The position numbers and the translations under genes are program-made. A DNA stretch of 64,000 nt from Marinobacter sp. LQ44 (GTDB taxonomy: Bacteria > Pseudomonadota > Gammaproteobacteria > Pseudomonadales > Oleiphilaceae). The stretch is taken from positions 930,001 through 994,000 of the forward strand of contig NZ_CP014754.1 in the NCBI RefSeq assembly GCF_001447155.2, read 5' to 3'. Shown here piece by piece: positions 26,184 to 35,003 of the stretch. Positions within the stretch are counted from its first letter, which is position 1, and each line of letters begins with the position of its first letter. The notes under the pieces are model-generated. The model ran no database searches. It was not told the origin of the DNA and was given only the letters and a program-made list of their open reading frames with translations.

Positions 26184-27056
26184 CTATCGCTGGAATGCAT
26201 CAAGTATCGACAATACCGCCGGCCCGCCGATTAACATGAACAGAGACGGCAGCATGAAGATCATCATGATGATGGTCATTCGGGCGCCAATCTTGTTGGT
26301 TTCTTCTTTCAGTTTGCTGCGTTCTTCGTGCTGGGCTTCTTCCACTATCTGGTCCAGCCCGCCGGCTACCTTGGAGCCCAGGGTGCCGGACTGTTTCATC
26401 AGGGCCACGTAATGCCGCAACACGGTGAGATTTCGGTTTCGGCCCAGCTCGTCCAGGGCGGCGGTGCGGTCTGCCCCGCTTTCCATAACGCGGTTGAACC
26501 GGTCAATGCGGTGAATCAGTCGGGGCATGAGATCCCGAGCCTGATGGGAGATCAGCTTCAGGGAGCGCTCTGGGCTCAGGCCGGCCTCCAGCAGCATTCG
26601 GGTCATGTGGCAGAGTTCGATGGCTTCGCGGTTCTGCAGTTTTTCGGCGTCTTCACCGGCACTGCGGGCAAAGCGCCTGGGTAGGTAGAAGGCTGCCAGC
26701 AGTACCAGGGCGGCCATGACGAACTCCAGCCACCAGAAGGCGGCAGCGGCAACACCGAATGGCACCAACCAGCACCAGAACAGATAATGTTGACGGGCCT
26801 GGAGGGGCGTTTTGCCGGTGGCGTCCAGGGCCGGTTCCAGTTCCCGGAAATCCGACGCGAAGAGCTTCCTGTCTACCAGCCACATCAGAAATTCGCTGTA
26901 GGGGGATTCCGCCTGCCCGGTGTCCATGGCAATTCGCTCACGGCGCAAACGGGCGCTCACCCGGGCTTTGAGAGCCCAGCGCGGTGCCCCGTAAACACCG
27001 GCAATCACCGCTAATACCGCCAGCATGGCGGCCAGAATCAGGGCAAGATCAGCCAC
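26184..27056 (-). CDS. tadC: TadC inner-membrane platform protein
   Basis: 290 aa, GTG start overlapping tadB by 8 bases. A T2SF-type domain (LCHMTRMLLEAGLSPERSLKLIS...LRHYVALMKQSGTLGSKVAGGLDQI) sits between an N-terminal TM pair (about 3-22 and 90-120) and a C-terminal TM (about 258-280). TadB and TadC together form the inner-membrane base of the Tad machine. Confidence 0.88.
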   Translation of the reverse strand: MADLALILAAMLAVLAVIAGVYGAPRWALKARVSARLRRERIAMDTGQAESPYSEFLMWLVDRKLFASDFRELEPALDATGKTPLQARQHYLFWCWLVPFGVAAAAFWWLEFVMAALVLLAAFYLPRRFARSAGEDAEKLQNREAIELCHMTRMLLEAGLSPERSLKLISHQARDLMPRLIHRIDRFNRVMESGADRTAALDELGRNRNLTVLRHYVALMKQSGTLGSKVAGGLDQIVEEAQHEERSKLKEETNKIGARMTIIMMIFMLPSLFMLIGGPAVLSILDAFQR

Positions 27057-27963
27057 GGCCTACCCCCCTGATCAGGTTCCAGATCATCACTATGCCCAAC
27101 AGTTGCAGGCCGCCAGACACCATTAACAGGGTATGCCCCACCTCCGAGTGCAGCAGTTTCTCGGAGAACTGTTCGTTCAGCACCACCATGTAAACCGCCA
27201 GGCCCGGGGGCATGATGGCAAAGACAATGGCGGTGAACCGGGTTTCCGCTGTGGCAGCCATGAACTCCCGGCGCAGCTCCTGCTGGGAACGAATGGCCTT
27301 GGCGACTTCAAACAGCACGGGCTTGACCGAAGAACCAAAACGGGAGGAGGTTCTCAGAGCAATGGCGATCTGGGTAAATGCAGGAACCTGGTAGAAACGG
27401 GCGAAGGCATCCAGCACCAGGGTGTAATCCCTACCCTGGCTGACGGCGTTTTTAAGCCGGAACACCATGGGATCAAACACCGGGGAGGCATCGCTGAAGG
27501 CGTTGACGATGCTTTGTTCCACGGAGCGACCAACGGAAATGGAGCGCAGCATGCCATCGAGAATGCCGGGCAGTTCCTCGAAAATCTGCCGTCGCTGGCG
27601 CTCGAATTTTACCCGCCAGGTGGTCACCAGGGCAGTGATCACAAAAAACAGGGATACCAGCACTTCGACAAGCCCCTGCAAGATAAATACGGCTAACAGT
27701 GTTGCCAGTAGAATGATCGCCTGCAGCAGGATTCTGGCACCGGATACCCGAAAACCCGCTCGTAGCAGCACGCTTTGCAGTGGCCCGAGGTCAATCACCG
27801 ATGGCTTTTGCTCCACTCTTACTTCCGGAGCCAGGCGCCGGGCCGTGCGTTTTTTGATGTCATCGGCGGCCAGCAGGCGGCTCAGGGTGAGCTGCAGCAT
27901 GATCACCAGCACCGCAGCTACGCCGGCCATCAGGCACAGCAGCCAGATCAGCTGGGTATTCAC
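27049..27963 (-). CDS. tadB: TadB inner-membrane platform protein
   Basis: 304 aa with TM helices at about 5-25, 82-115 and 275-297, and the T2SF domain between (FEELPGILDGMLRSISVGRSVEQSIVNAF...ALRTSSRFGSSVKPVL). It pairs with TadC. The start codon overlaps the tadA stop by four bases. Confidence 0.88.
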   Translation of the reverse strand: MNTQLIWLLCLMAGVAAVLVIMLQLTLSRLLAADDIKKRTARRLAPEVRVEQKPSVIDLGPLQSVLLRAGFRVSGARILLQAIILLATLLAVFILQGLVEVLVSLFFVITALVTTWRVKFERQRRQIFEELPGILDGMLRSISVGRSVEQSIVNAFSDASPVFDPMVFRLKNAVSQGRDYTLVLDAFARFYQVPAFTQIAIALRTSSRFGSSVKPVLFEVAKAIRSQQELRREFMAATAETRFTAIVFAIMPPGLAVYMVVLNEQFSEKLLHSEVGHTLLMVSGGLQLLGIVMIWNLIRGVGRG

Positions 27964-29159
27964 GGGGCAACCCCGGTATCTTCCGGCGCCAGCCAGTCCA
28001 GTTCGCTGGAGCGGTACAGGGTTTCCATGCGGTAGGGGTCGTCGTTGGTGGGGCGCAGAGCCACCACTTCACTCACCAGCCGGCGGCCATTGGGCAGACG
28101 GGTGAGCTGAACCACCACATCCAGGGAGGAACCAATCAACCGGGCGATGGCCCGTTCGCCGGCGTCGTAGCCGTTCACCGCCAGCAGAGTTTCAATACGA
28201 ATCAGCGCATCTTTCGCTGAGTTGGAGTGGATGGTGCTCATAGAGCCTTCGTGGCCGGTGTTCATGGCCTGCAACAGCTCGATGATTTCACCGGAGCGTA
28301 CCTCGCCCACAATTACCCGGTCTGGCCGCATCCGCAGGGCATTGACAATCAAATCCCGGGCGGTGACCCGGCCGGTGCCTTCGGTGTTGGCTGGGCGAGT
28401 TTCCAGGCGCACGATGTGCAGGTGGTTCAGCTGCAGCTCGGCGGAATCTTCGATGGTGACGATGCGCTCGTCTTGGGGAATAAACTCACTGAGCAGGTTC
28501 AGGATGGTGGTTTTACCGGTGCCGGTACCGCCGCTGACCAGCAGGTTGCGCCGGGATTCCACAATACCCGCCAGCAGGTCCAGGCACTCCCGGGTCATGG
28601 AACCCATGTTAACCAGCTGGTTGGCGGTCAGGTGTTTGCTGGAGAATTTACGGATGGACATAGACGGCCCATCCAGCGCGATGGGCGGGATGATGGCATT
28701 CACCCGGGAGCCGTCCGGCAGGCGGGCATCCACCATGGGGCTGCTTTCGTCCAGCCGGCGCCCGAGGGGGGCCAGGATGCGGCGAATGATGCGCAACACG
28801 TGGTCGTCGTCGATAAACCGCACCTGCACTTTCTGGAGCACGCCGGCGATTTCCACGAATACGCTGCGGGCGCCGTTGATCAGGATGTCGTTCACCTGGT
28901 CATCCGCCAGCAAGGGCTCCAGCGGGCCAAAGCCGACGACTTCATCCACCATTTCCCGCACCAGCATGGTGTGGTCGGCCATGGCCAGGGGGATGCGGTT
29001 AACGGAGACATACTGGTCCACCGTGGACTGGATGAACCGGTGCAACTGCTGGGCGTCTACCCGTTCAACTTCGATGCCCCCTTCGTCCAGGCGCTCCACC
29101 ACATGGGTATGCACGTTCTTTTTCAGGTTCTGGTAATCGTCGTCAATACGGGTTGCCAT
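27960..29159 (-). CDS. tadA: TadA/CpaF pilus assembly ATPase
   Basis: 399 aa secretion ATPase. Walker A is SGGTGTGKTTI (about 218-228), Asp box/Walker B VTIEDSAELQL, and the basic RPDRVIVGEVR and MNTGHEGSMSTIHSNS motifs follow, all characteristic of CpaF/TadA. It energises assembly and possibly retraction of Flp pili from the cytoplasmic face. Confidence 0.92.
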   Translation of the reverse strand: MATRIDDDYQNLKKNVHTHVVERLDEGGIEVERVDAQQLHRFIQSTVDQYVSVNRIPLAMADHTMLVREMVDEVVGFGPLEPLLADDQVNDILINGARSVFVEIAGVLQKVQVRFIDDDHVLRIIRRILAPLGRRLDESSPMVDARLPDGSRVNAIIPPIALDGPSMSIRKFSSKHLTANQLVNMGSMTRECLDLLAGIVESRRNLLVSGGTGTGKTTILNLLSEFIPQDERIVTIEDSAELQLNHLHIVRLETRPANTEGTGRVTARDLIVNALRMRPDRVIVGEVRSGEIIELLQAMNTGHEGSMSTIHSNSAKDALIRIETLLAVNGYDAGERAIARLIGSSLDVVVQLTRLPNGRRLVSEVVALRPTNDDPYRMETLYRSSELDWLAPEDTGVAP

Positions 29160-29170
29160 AATCCGCCCCC

Positions 29171-30346
29171 TTAAACCGCTGCGCGTTTAAAGGTGAATTT
29201 GCGGCGGGTTTCCCCTGTTGCACAGCAGGTGCGTATGAAGCCCCCCATGTTCCTGTGGTAAGTGCTCTTGTGCAGCATGTTGGCCATTGGCAGCCCGGCA
29301 TTCATGGCGTCCAGGCGGAAGCGCCATTCCATCGGCAGCACTAGGTCGCATTTCTGATCGAGTGTTTTCTCAATGTCGGAAAGCGATAGGCTGGCTCTTC
29401 TGTGGTATCCGTCGACTGCAATACACCGGGAACATTCCGGGGCAACCCACTCCTTGATCTCCTGCAGCAATGTTTCTGTCGCCTGTACCTGATCAACCAC
29501 CTGATGGGTAACCACGATGATGCGGTTAACGTTGGCGCCGATGGCCCGGAGCCACTCCCCTGTATGGGCCGGGTCAACACGGATTACCATATGATCGAAC
29601 AAGGTAGCCAGCTGGCTGATGGTGATGTACAGGTCTGCGGCAGCGTCGCCTTTGAGCAGGTCGCTGCTGATATTGCCAGACAAAAGCCGCAGGCCTTCGC
29701 GGTATTCCTCCAGGGCGGTTTCTACCAGCGAACGGTCGATGCTGTCGCCACGGCTTATCAGTTCGTCCAGGGTCAGGCGGCTGAGGTTGTCAAAGTAGAA
29801 GGTGCGGTTGGCCTCGGAATTGGAGTCTATGGCCAGGATGCTTTTGCCAGTCTGGTATTCGTTCAGTTCCGCCACGAAGTTCTGGCTGAAGAAGCGTGTA
29901 TCTACAATGCCGGACGCTGAGACCACCAGAGTGATATCGCCCCGGCCGGCACTGGGCGTAGCCGTTGGCGCCTGGGCGGCGGAATCGGCTATGCGCCGAA
30001 CGCGATCGCGGGCGGTATCGGCATCCACTCCTGTGACCAGGCAATCCCGGGCCCCGGCACGCATGATGCTGAGCAGCAGGTCCTGGGACAGCCGGTGGGC
30101 AACCCCAATCAGCTGAGAGTTCGGGCAGGCTTTCTGGATGGCGGCAAACACCTTCAGGGCGCGGTTGGCATCGTTCTCATCGATGGCCACCAGCACCACG
30201 GGCGCGCCGGTTGCCTGAACCAGACGACTGACCCGAGACAGATCCGTAGAACTGAGGCATTCCAGGTTCCACTCGGATTCCAGCACTCGCTCAAGCCAGA
30301 CGCGGGCACCTACATCATCGGCTACGCAGATTATGGATTCGCTCAT
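29171..30346 (-). CDS. tadZ: TadZ/CpaE-like pilus localisation protein with degenerate MinD domain
   Basis: 391 aa. An N-terminal receiver-like domain (about 1-120, IICVADDVGARVWLERVL) precedes a MinD/ParA-like domain (about 133-370). The position of the deviant Walker A is VSASGIVDTRF, lacking the KGGxGKT residues, so ATP binding at the usual site looks lost. TadZ/CpaE proteins place the machinery, often at a pole. It lies between the ATPase and the secretin, as in standard tad loci. Confidence 0.8.
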   Translation of the reverse strand: MSESIICVADDVGARVWLERVLESEWNLECLSSTDLSRVSRLVQATGAPVVLVAIDENDANRALKVFAAIQKACPNSQLIGVAHRLSQDLLLSIMRAGARDCLVTGVDADTARDRVRRIADSAAQAPTATPSAGRGDITLVVSASGIVDTRFFSQNFVAELNEYQTGKSILAIDSNSEANRTFYFDNLSRLTLDELISRGDSIDRSLVETALEEYREGLRLLSGNISSDLLKGDAAADLYITISQLATLFDHMVIRVDPAHTGEWLRAIGANVNRIIVVTHQVVDQVQATETLLQEIKEWVAPECSRCIAVDGYHRRASLSLSDIEKTLDQKCDLVLPMEWRFRLDAMNAGLPMANMLHKSTYHRNMGGFIRTCCATGETRRKFTFKRAAV

Positions 30347-30359
30347 GGGTACCCTTCCC

Positions 30360-31556
30360 TTACCAGCTCAGGCCGCTTTCGATCGGCTCGCCTGCACTGC
30401 GACTGTTGATCACCATGTCCAGCCAGCCGGTGCTGCTGTACTCATACTCTTTACCGAAGTTGCGAACATCCGCCGGCAGCTTTCGCTGCGGGCTGACCAG
30501 CCTGGGGGTGACCACCATGATCAGCTCCTTGTCCTCGGAGGCGATGCGGTCTGACCGGAAGAACGCGCCAAGAATCGGAATGTTGCCCAAGCCCGGCAGG
30601 CGGTCGCTGGTATTGGTGGTGGAGCGGCTGACCAGGCCACTGATGATGAAGCTCTCGCCTGAGGCCATGGACACCATGGTTTCGGTGCGGCGAATGCGCA
30701 AACCGGGCACGGCAACACCGCCGGTGGCAACGCCGGATGAGAAATCCAGCTCACTGACTTCCGGTGCCACTTTCAGGATGATCTGGTCTTCACTGACCAC
30801 GGTGGGTGTGAGCGCCAGGCTGACACCGAACTCCTTGAATTCGATCTGGATATCGCCATCCCGGGAGGACACGGGGATGGGAAACTCGCCGCCGGAGAGG
30901 AAAGTGGCGGTCTGGCCACTGAGGCTGACCAGCGAGGGCTCCGCCAGGGTGTAGGCAAAACCGCCGGATTCCAGGGCGTTGATGATGCTGAGGGAGCTTG
31001 AACCAAAGCTGAACAGGTTGAAGCCTTCGGCGCCCACGCCCGGAACACCGGCTGCTGAAGCGCCGGGGAAGCCCCGGGTGGCACCGCTGCCCGGTGGGGC
31101 AATGGTGACGCTGTTGTTGCCACCGTTGAACAGTCGCGAATAATAAACGCCCAGTGTATTGAGCTCGGAGCGGTTCACTTCCACCACGCGAATGTCGGTT
31201 TGCACCTGCATGGGCAACGGGTTTTTGGCCCCCAGAAGGTCAGACACCTGAAAATTGGTCTGGCGCGGGCTGGTTTCGCCTTTCAGCCAGGCGCGGACAA
31301 TGGCGGAACCCTGGGCTTCTGCTGTCACCAGCACTTCCTGTTTGCCGGTGGCGGTGACCGACACCACATCCGGATTGGACACTGAGAGCTTTTCCAGCGG
31401 TTTCATAAAGGTCAGCACGTGTTGCTCGCCCGGGGCCACGGATACCCGGTCGGCCTCTGCCGCTGCCGAGGTCGCAGGAAATGAGCACAGCCCTACCAGG
31501 GTGATGGCCAGGGCCCGGCACAGGTCTTTCAGGTGTGAAGAGGCATTAGCGTACAT
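30360..31556 (-). CDS. rcpA: RcpA/CpaC secretin of the Tad pilus
   Basis: 398 aa from the ATG at 31556, preceded by AAGGAG; the open frame extends further upstream, but that start would lie within rcpC. A signal peptide (LAITLVGLCSFPATSAAA) is followed by an N-domain (VSVAPGEQHVLTFMKPLEKLSV) and the secretin domain with VPGLRIRRTETMVSM and NIPILGAFFRSDR. It forms the outer-membrane channel through which the pilus emerges. Confidence 0.9.
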   Translation of the reverse strand: MYANASSHLKDLCRALAITLVGLCSFPATSAAAEADRVSVAPGEQHVLTFMKPLEKLSVSNPDVVSVTATGKQEVLVTAEAQGSAIVRAWLKGETSPRQTNFQVSDLLGAKNPLPMQVQTDIRVVEVNRSELNTLGVYYSRLFNGGNNSVTIAPPGSGATRGFPGASAAGVPGVGAEGFNLFSFGSSSLSIINALESGGFAYTLAEPSLVSLSGQTATFLSGGEFPIPVSSRDGDIQIEFKEFGVSLALTPTVVSEDQIILKVAPEVSELDFSSGVATGGVAVPGLRIRRTETMVSMASGESFIISGLVSRSTTNTSDRLPGLGNIPILGAFFRSDRIASEDKELIMVVTPRLVSPQRKLPADVRNFGKEYEYSSTGWLDMVINSRSAGEPIESGLSW

Positions 31557-32442
31557 AGACACTCCTTGCGCCGGAACCTTCATAGATCTTGACCTCCTGG
31601 CCGGGGTTTCTGGCCGGGGCTTGCCGGGTTTGCTGTGCGGGCACAGGCTTGGGCCTGGCACTGGGGCGGATGTCTGTTAGCAGGCTGATTTGCTGTTCTT
31701 CCGCCGCTTTGCCGGCGATGTCATCTGGTGCTTCTTCGCCAGTGGCTTTCAGCTCTGGCCTGGCGGCAACAAAACTCAGTCGCGATTCCGAAGCGGCGAG
31801 GACCAGCCGGGCTACATCTGCCTGCGGTACCGACAGCACCATGGTCTGGTTTCGGCGTTGGGCGTCATCACTGGCGTCAGTGCCGGGCTCCAGGGCACCG
31901 CGCACTGCCAGCACCTCGACATTGCGCATCAGGCGGGTGGTGCCGGTATCGGTTCCGCCAGAACCCTTGAAGGTCGCGTAGATATCCACTTGGTCGCCCG
32001 GCTGGATCAACCCGCCGATGCTGGACAGAGAGTTCAGTTCAAAGGCCATGGCGCGAGCGCCGTCGGCCAGGGACGATTGCAGCGGCGTGCCCGAATCAAT
32101 ACTGGATTGCGACAGCACCATGCCCGCTTTAAGTGGTCTGTTGAGGGCCGTTCCAAACGGGGCTTGATCGGGGGAGAGAGCGCTTTCCAGGGCCGCCGGC
32201 AGTTCAAACTCCTGGAACTGTTCCTGCGCGAGCACGGTGCCGGCTTCCAGGTCCTCAATGGCGACCAGATAGCGGAAAACCGGTGCCGCCTCTTTCTCCT
32301 CTACCGCCTGGGCCGGCGCCTGTTCCGCTGACGGGGTGGCTACGGGTATTTCAGGAGATTGCATCAGCCCGTAGAGGGCAAGGCCAATGGCGGCCAGTGC
32401 CAGTACCAGGGAGGGCGCTGCGTATACGAACTTTGACCTCAT
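31546..32442 (-). CDS. rcpC: RcpC/CpaB Flp pilus assembly protein
   Basis: 298 aa. An N-terminal TM (about 8-28) and a SAF-like domain (about 55-120, YLVAIEDLEAGTVLAQEQFQE) identify CpaB. A GDQVDIYATFKGS segment follows, and the last 60 residues are a proline/arginine-rich linker. It links the inner membrane to the secretin. The end overlaps the secretin start by 11 bases. Confidence 0.88.
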   Translation of the reverse strand: MRSKFVYAAPSLVLALAAIGLALYGLMQSPEIPVATPSAEQAPAQAVEEKEAAPVFRYLVAIEDLEAGTVLAQEQFQEFELPAALESALSPDQAPFGTALNRPLKAGMVLSQSSIDSGTPLQSSLADGARAMAFELNSLSSIGGLIQPGDQVDIYATFKGSGGTDTGTTRLMRNVEVLAVRGALEPGTDASDDAQRRNQTMVLSVPQADVARLVLAASESRLSFVAARPELKATGEEAPDDIAGKAAEEQQISLLTDIRPSARPKPVPAQQTRQAPARNPGQEVKIYEGSGARSVYVR

Positions 32443-32500
32443 TCAGCCTGTCCTTATTGTTCGCAATGAGAGTTGCCGCGCAGGGGCAAGGTTTTTCACT

Positions 32501-32941
32501 TCAAAACGCGATGGCTGAGCGGGCGGTGAGCTGGCTCGGCATGGGCGGGAACGCACCAATGCCGGCAAACCGCACCTGGGGCATAAAGGAAGAATCGCCC
32601 GCATCTGCCACCAACACACATTCCAGCAGCTGCACACCACCGTGATTAACGACACCACATTCGCGGGTAGCAAGGTGGTCTGCGGCGGCCGCCGGCAACC
32701 GGCCACTGAGCGCTGTAAGCACCTCGCTGCTATAGGCTACGGCGTTGTCTGCAAAGGTGCTGTGCTCCCGCCGGTCGAGCGAGAATACGGCCGATGCGGC
32801 GCGATCGACGGCTACCTGCATCTGGTACTTGTTATAGAAGAGCACCCCGTATCCCGCCGCCCCATAGATGATTGCAAGAATCATCGGGAAGACCAGCAGA
32901 AACTCCAGAGCAATAACGCCTTTTTCTTTTTTTATGATCAT
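32501..32941 (-). CDS. tadE: TadE-like minor pilin
   Basis: 146 aa from the ATG at 32941 (MIIKKEKGVIALEFLLVFPM); a TTG five codons upstream is in frame but less likely. The Gly-Val-Ile-Ala-Leu-Glu motif resembles the prepilin-peptidase site of TadE-like pseudopilins, followed by a TM helix and AVDRAASAVFSLDRRE. Only this TadE-like protein and TadG are present; no TadF was found between them. Confidence 0.75.
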   Translation of the reverse strand: MIIKKEKGVIALEFLLVFPMILAIIYGAAGYGVLFYNKYQMQVAVDRAASAVFSLDRREHSTFADNAVAYSSEVLTALSGRLPAAAADHLATRECGVVNHGGVQLLECVLVADAGDSSFMPQVRFAGIGAFPPMPSQLTARSAIAF

Positions 32942-32988
32942 AAGGCACCCGTGCAAATCAATACCTGTAAAACAAAAACAAGCCTTGA

Positions 32989-33210
32989 TCAGTTGGTGTC
33001 TACTTGATCCTGAGCGTTACCAAGCAGTGAATTGAAGGTATCCACGATCTTGCTGCCAATGCCACCTTCGTCACCGGCGGTGGCAATGACCACGCCCAAA
33101 ATAATCACGATGACCGCCCCAAGCATCAGGTATTCGAGGGATGAGGCGCCCTTCTGTTGGGAGCCTGCGAATGATTTGGAGAGTGCGTTTCTAATATTGT
33201 ATTTATTCAT
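32989..33210 (-). CDS. flp: Flp-type major pilin
   Basis: 73 aa. The processing motif is KGASSLEYLM: cleavage after Gly21 leaves Ala22, with Glu26 and Tyr27 as the conserved Glu-Tyr pair of Flp pilins. A hydrophobic helix follows (about 28-45) and a short soluble tail. It is the first gene of the tad locus and has its own promoter region (33211-33414). No TadV/CpaA prepilin peptidase gene is visible in the window, so processing must come from elsewhere. Confidence 0.9.
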   Translation of the reverse strand: MNKYNIRNALSKSFAGSQQKGASSLEYLMLGAVIVIILGVVIATAGDEGGIGSKIVDTFNSLLGNAQDQVDTN

Positions 33211-33231
33211 GGTAAGACCTCTTTATATAAC

Positions 33232-33248
33232 AGAATAATCATTATTCT
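33232..33248. promoter_or_regulatory. Perfect 17-bp palindrome in the flp leader
   Basis: AGAATAATCATTATTCT is fully symmetric about its central base and ends 22 bases before the flp start codon. A similar imperfect palindrome, AATAACTGCATTATT, lies at 33333-33347. The pair looks like operator sites for a regulator of pilin expression; which one is unknown. The rest of 33211-33414 holds no convincing gene. Confidence 0.5.
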
Positions 33249-33414
33249 TCGCACGAATGAATCCAGTTCTTGTTTTATGCGTACAGAATAACTGGGCGCA
33301 TCCGATCCTTCATTCCATGAACACACTTTCATAATAACTGCATTATTCGCACTTGACACCTTTATAACTGAAAAGGTTTGTAAAGTTATTTGCCCGAAAT
33401 GCCAAGTTTCGAGG

Positions 33415-34782
33415 CTATTTGTGCCAACGACCATCCCGCCAGAACTGCCCGAGGTCCAAACCACGGGCGATAACTTCCTCTTCTACACACTCACGCAGGG
33501 CCCGGTAGATTGGTTCCGCTTTCTGTTTCTGCTGCCAGAAAACCGTGGCAAGGCGGCGGGCGAAGAATGGGCAAGCGGCCTCTGGCTCCGCAAATTCATA
33601 GCTCATAACCCGGGATGCCCCGAATAAGGGCGCCAGCTGGCTCAGCTTGAAGCCCGGATCTTCCTGCTGGATGGCATCGAAGATGTCTCGGCCAGAGGCC
33701 GGTACCGGCATGAACAGGTCGATATCGTCCGGGTAGCGGAACAGGTAACGCAGGAGAATGGCCGTGGGAGCATCGATACGCTGATTCGCCCGTTGGCGAA
33801 ACCGATAGAAGGCTTTTACCTGAATACCAAATACCCAGTATGCCTCGGCACTGGTGAGGCCAAAGCTTTCCCGGAACAGTGAGAAAGGGCTGTCACTGCG
33901 GCCCAGAATCGGGCGCTGAGCGCGGCTGTAGGAGGCCAGTTTCGTATCAGACACCTCTTCGGTATTGGTCCATTTACCTTTCTCGATGGCCTGCCCCGGA
34001 CTGGTATCCCGTGAGGCTGCCTCGTCTTTCAGAATGCCAAGGTAATGATCATTGAACCAAGCCTGAAAGCGCTGATTCACGTCGTTTTCGAAGTTCAGCA
34101 GCAGTTCGTCATTCATCCAGTCCGTTAGTGAATCCCGCTCGCGGAGCAGGGCCCAGCCGCTCAGATTCCTGGCGGTGGCAAGGACATCCGGGGGCACTTC
34201 AGGGGTTTTGCTGGCCAAGGATGCGAGCGCGTCTGCGAATGCACCGGCATACTTTGCCACCACCAGTCGCTGCAGGCGAATAATGGGCAAACCGGCCCCC
34301 TGCGAGCCGTCAGCGCTCTCTGACAGCAGCTTGTAGGAAGAAATATACGAACGGCCAAACAAGGGCGCAAAGCCTGCTTTGTTGGGTGTTCGGCCATCCG
34401 CCCCTGGCATGAACGGCTGCAACAGGGAAAACACTTCCGGGTGGGAGGGACGCAACGGAATGGGCACCCACTCCGGGTGTTTCAGCAGCAATCGCACCAA
34501 AATGGCCTGGCTTGGCCGTAATCCGGGAAGCTCGGCCACCGTTTCGTCGTCATCGGCAAGGCCCAGGGTTTCATCGGGCGTTACGTCGCGCCCGACCGTT
34601 TCGATAGAGCTTTTCGCTCGTTTAAGCTGGCTCAACCTGTTCAACGGCACGTTCATCAGCATGGCCAGATCAAGGTCACGGACTTCGCCGCCCCCAAGGT
34701 AGCTCTCCAGCACCGCTTTGAGGCTCATCAGGGATTGGCCGTTGATCGGTTTTGACGGGTGAGTGAGTTCGCTTCTTGCCAT
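33415..34782 (-). CDS. Protein of unknown function with a duplicated HTH-like module
   Basis: 455 aa, no signal peptide or membrane segment. Two related parts are visible: residues about 22-180 (LDLAMLMNVPLNRLSQLKRA...SQAILVRLLLKHPEW...FAPLFGRSYISSY) and the C-terminal part (TSAEAYWVFGIQVKAFYRFR...TAILLRYLFRYPDDI...LAPLFGASRVMSY). Each begins with a segment compatible with a helix-turn-helix. A DNA-binding regulator is a reasonable guess; it lies between flp and a divergent hypothetical gene, so it may control either. No family is recognised. Confidence 0.65.
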   Translation of the reverse strand: MARSELTHPSKPINGQSLMSLKAVLESYLGGGEVRDLDLAMLMNVPLNRLSQLKRAKSSIETVGRDVTPDETLGLADDDETVAELPGLRPSQAILVRLLLKHPEWVPIPLRPSHPEVFSLLQPFMPGADGRTPNKAGFAPLFGRSYISSYKLLSESADGSQGAGLPIIRLQRLVVAKYAGAFADALASLASKTPEVPPDVLATARNLSGWALLRERDSLTDWMNDELLLNFENDVNQRFQAWFNDHYLGILKDEAASRDTSPGQAIEKGKWTNTEEVSDTKLASYSRAQRPILGRSDSPFSLFRESFGLTSAEAYWVFGIQVKAFYRFRQRANQRIDAPTAILLRYLFRYPDDIDLFMPVPASGRDIFDAIQQEDPGFKLSQLAPLFGASRVMSYEFAEPEAACPFFARRLATVFWQQKQKAEPIYRALRECVEEEVIARGLDLGQFWRDGRWHK

Positions 34783-35003
34783 GCTTTGTATTTATCCTTT
34801 CATACACATTGATAATATCCACACTGAATCACAAACGGCATGCTTTCATTTTTGTATAATAATTTTCAATGTTACCATACGAAGCTGAACAGTCTGGGGT
34901 CGCGACAGCGTATTGAGCGATGGTTCCCGATAGCGGGCATCTCCCGCCCTCGCCGCCGGCAACCAGACTGCTATCAACCTGATTTCCGGAGTGTAAAGCC
35001 ACC

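Noticed and set aside
33370..33400. Possible sigma-54 promoter upstream of flp (GGCATTTCGGGC)
   Set aside because: The GG to GC spacing is 8 bases, not the 10 that sigma-54 promoters need.
33207..33464. 85-codon open frame over the flp promoter region
   Set aside because: It overlaps both the flp start and the end of the duplicated-module gene, has no ribosome site, and covers the palindromic regulatory region.
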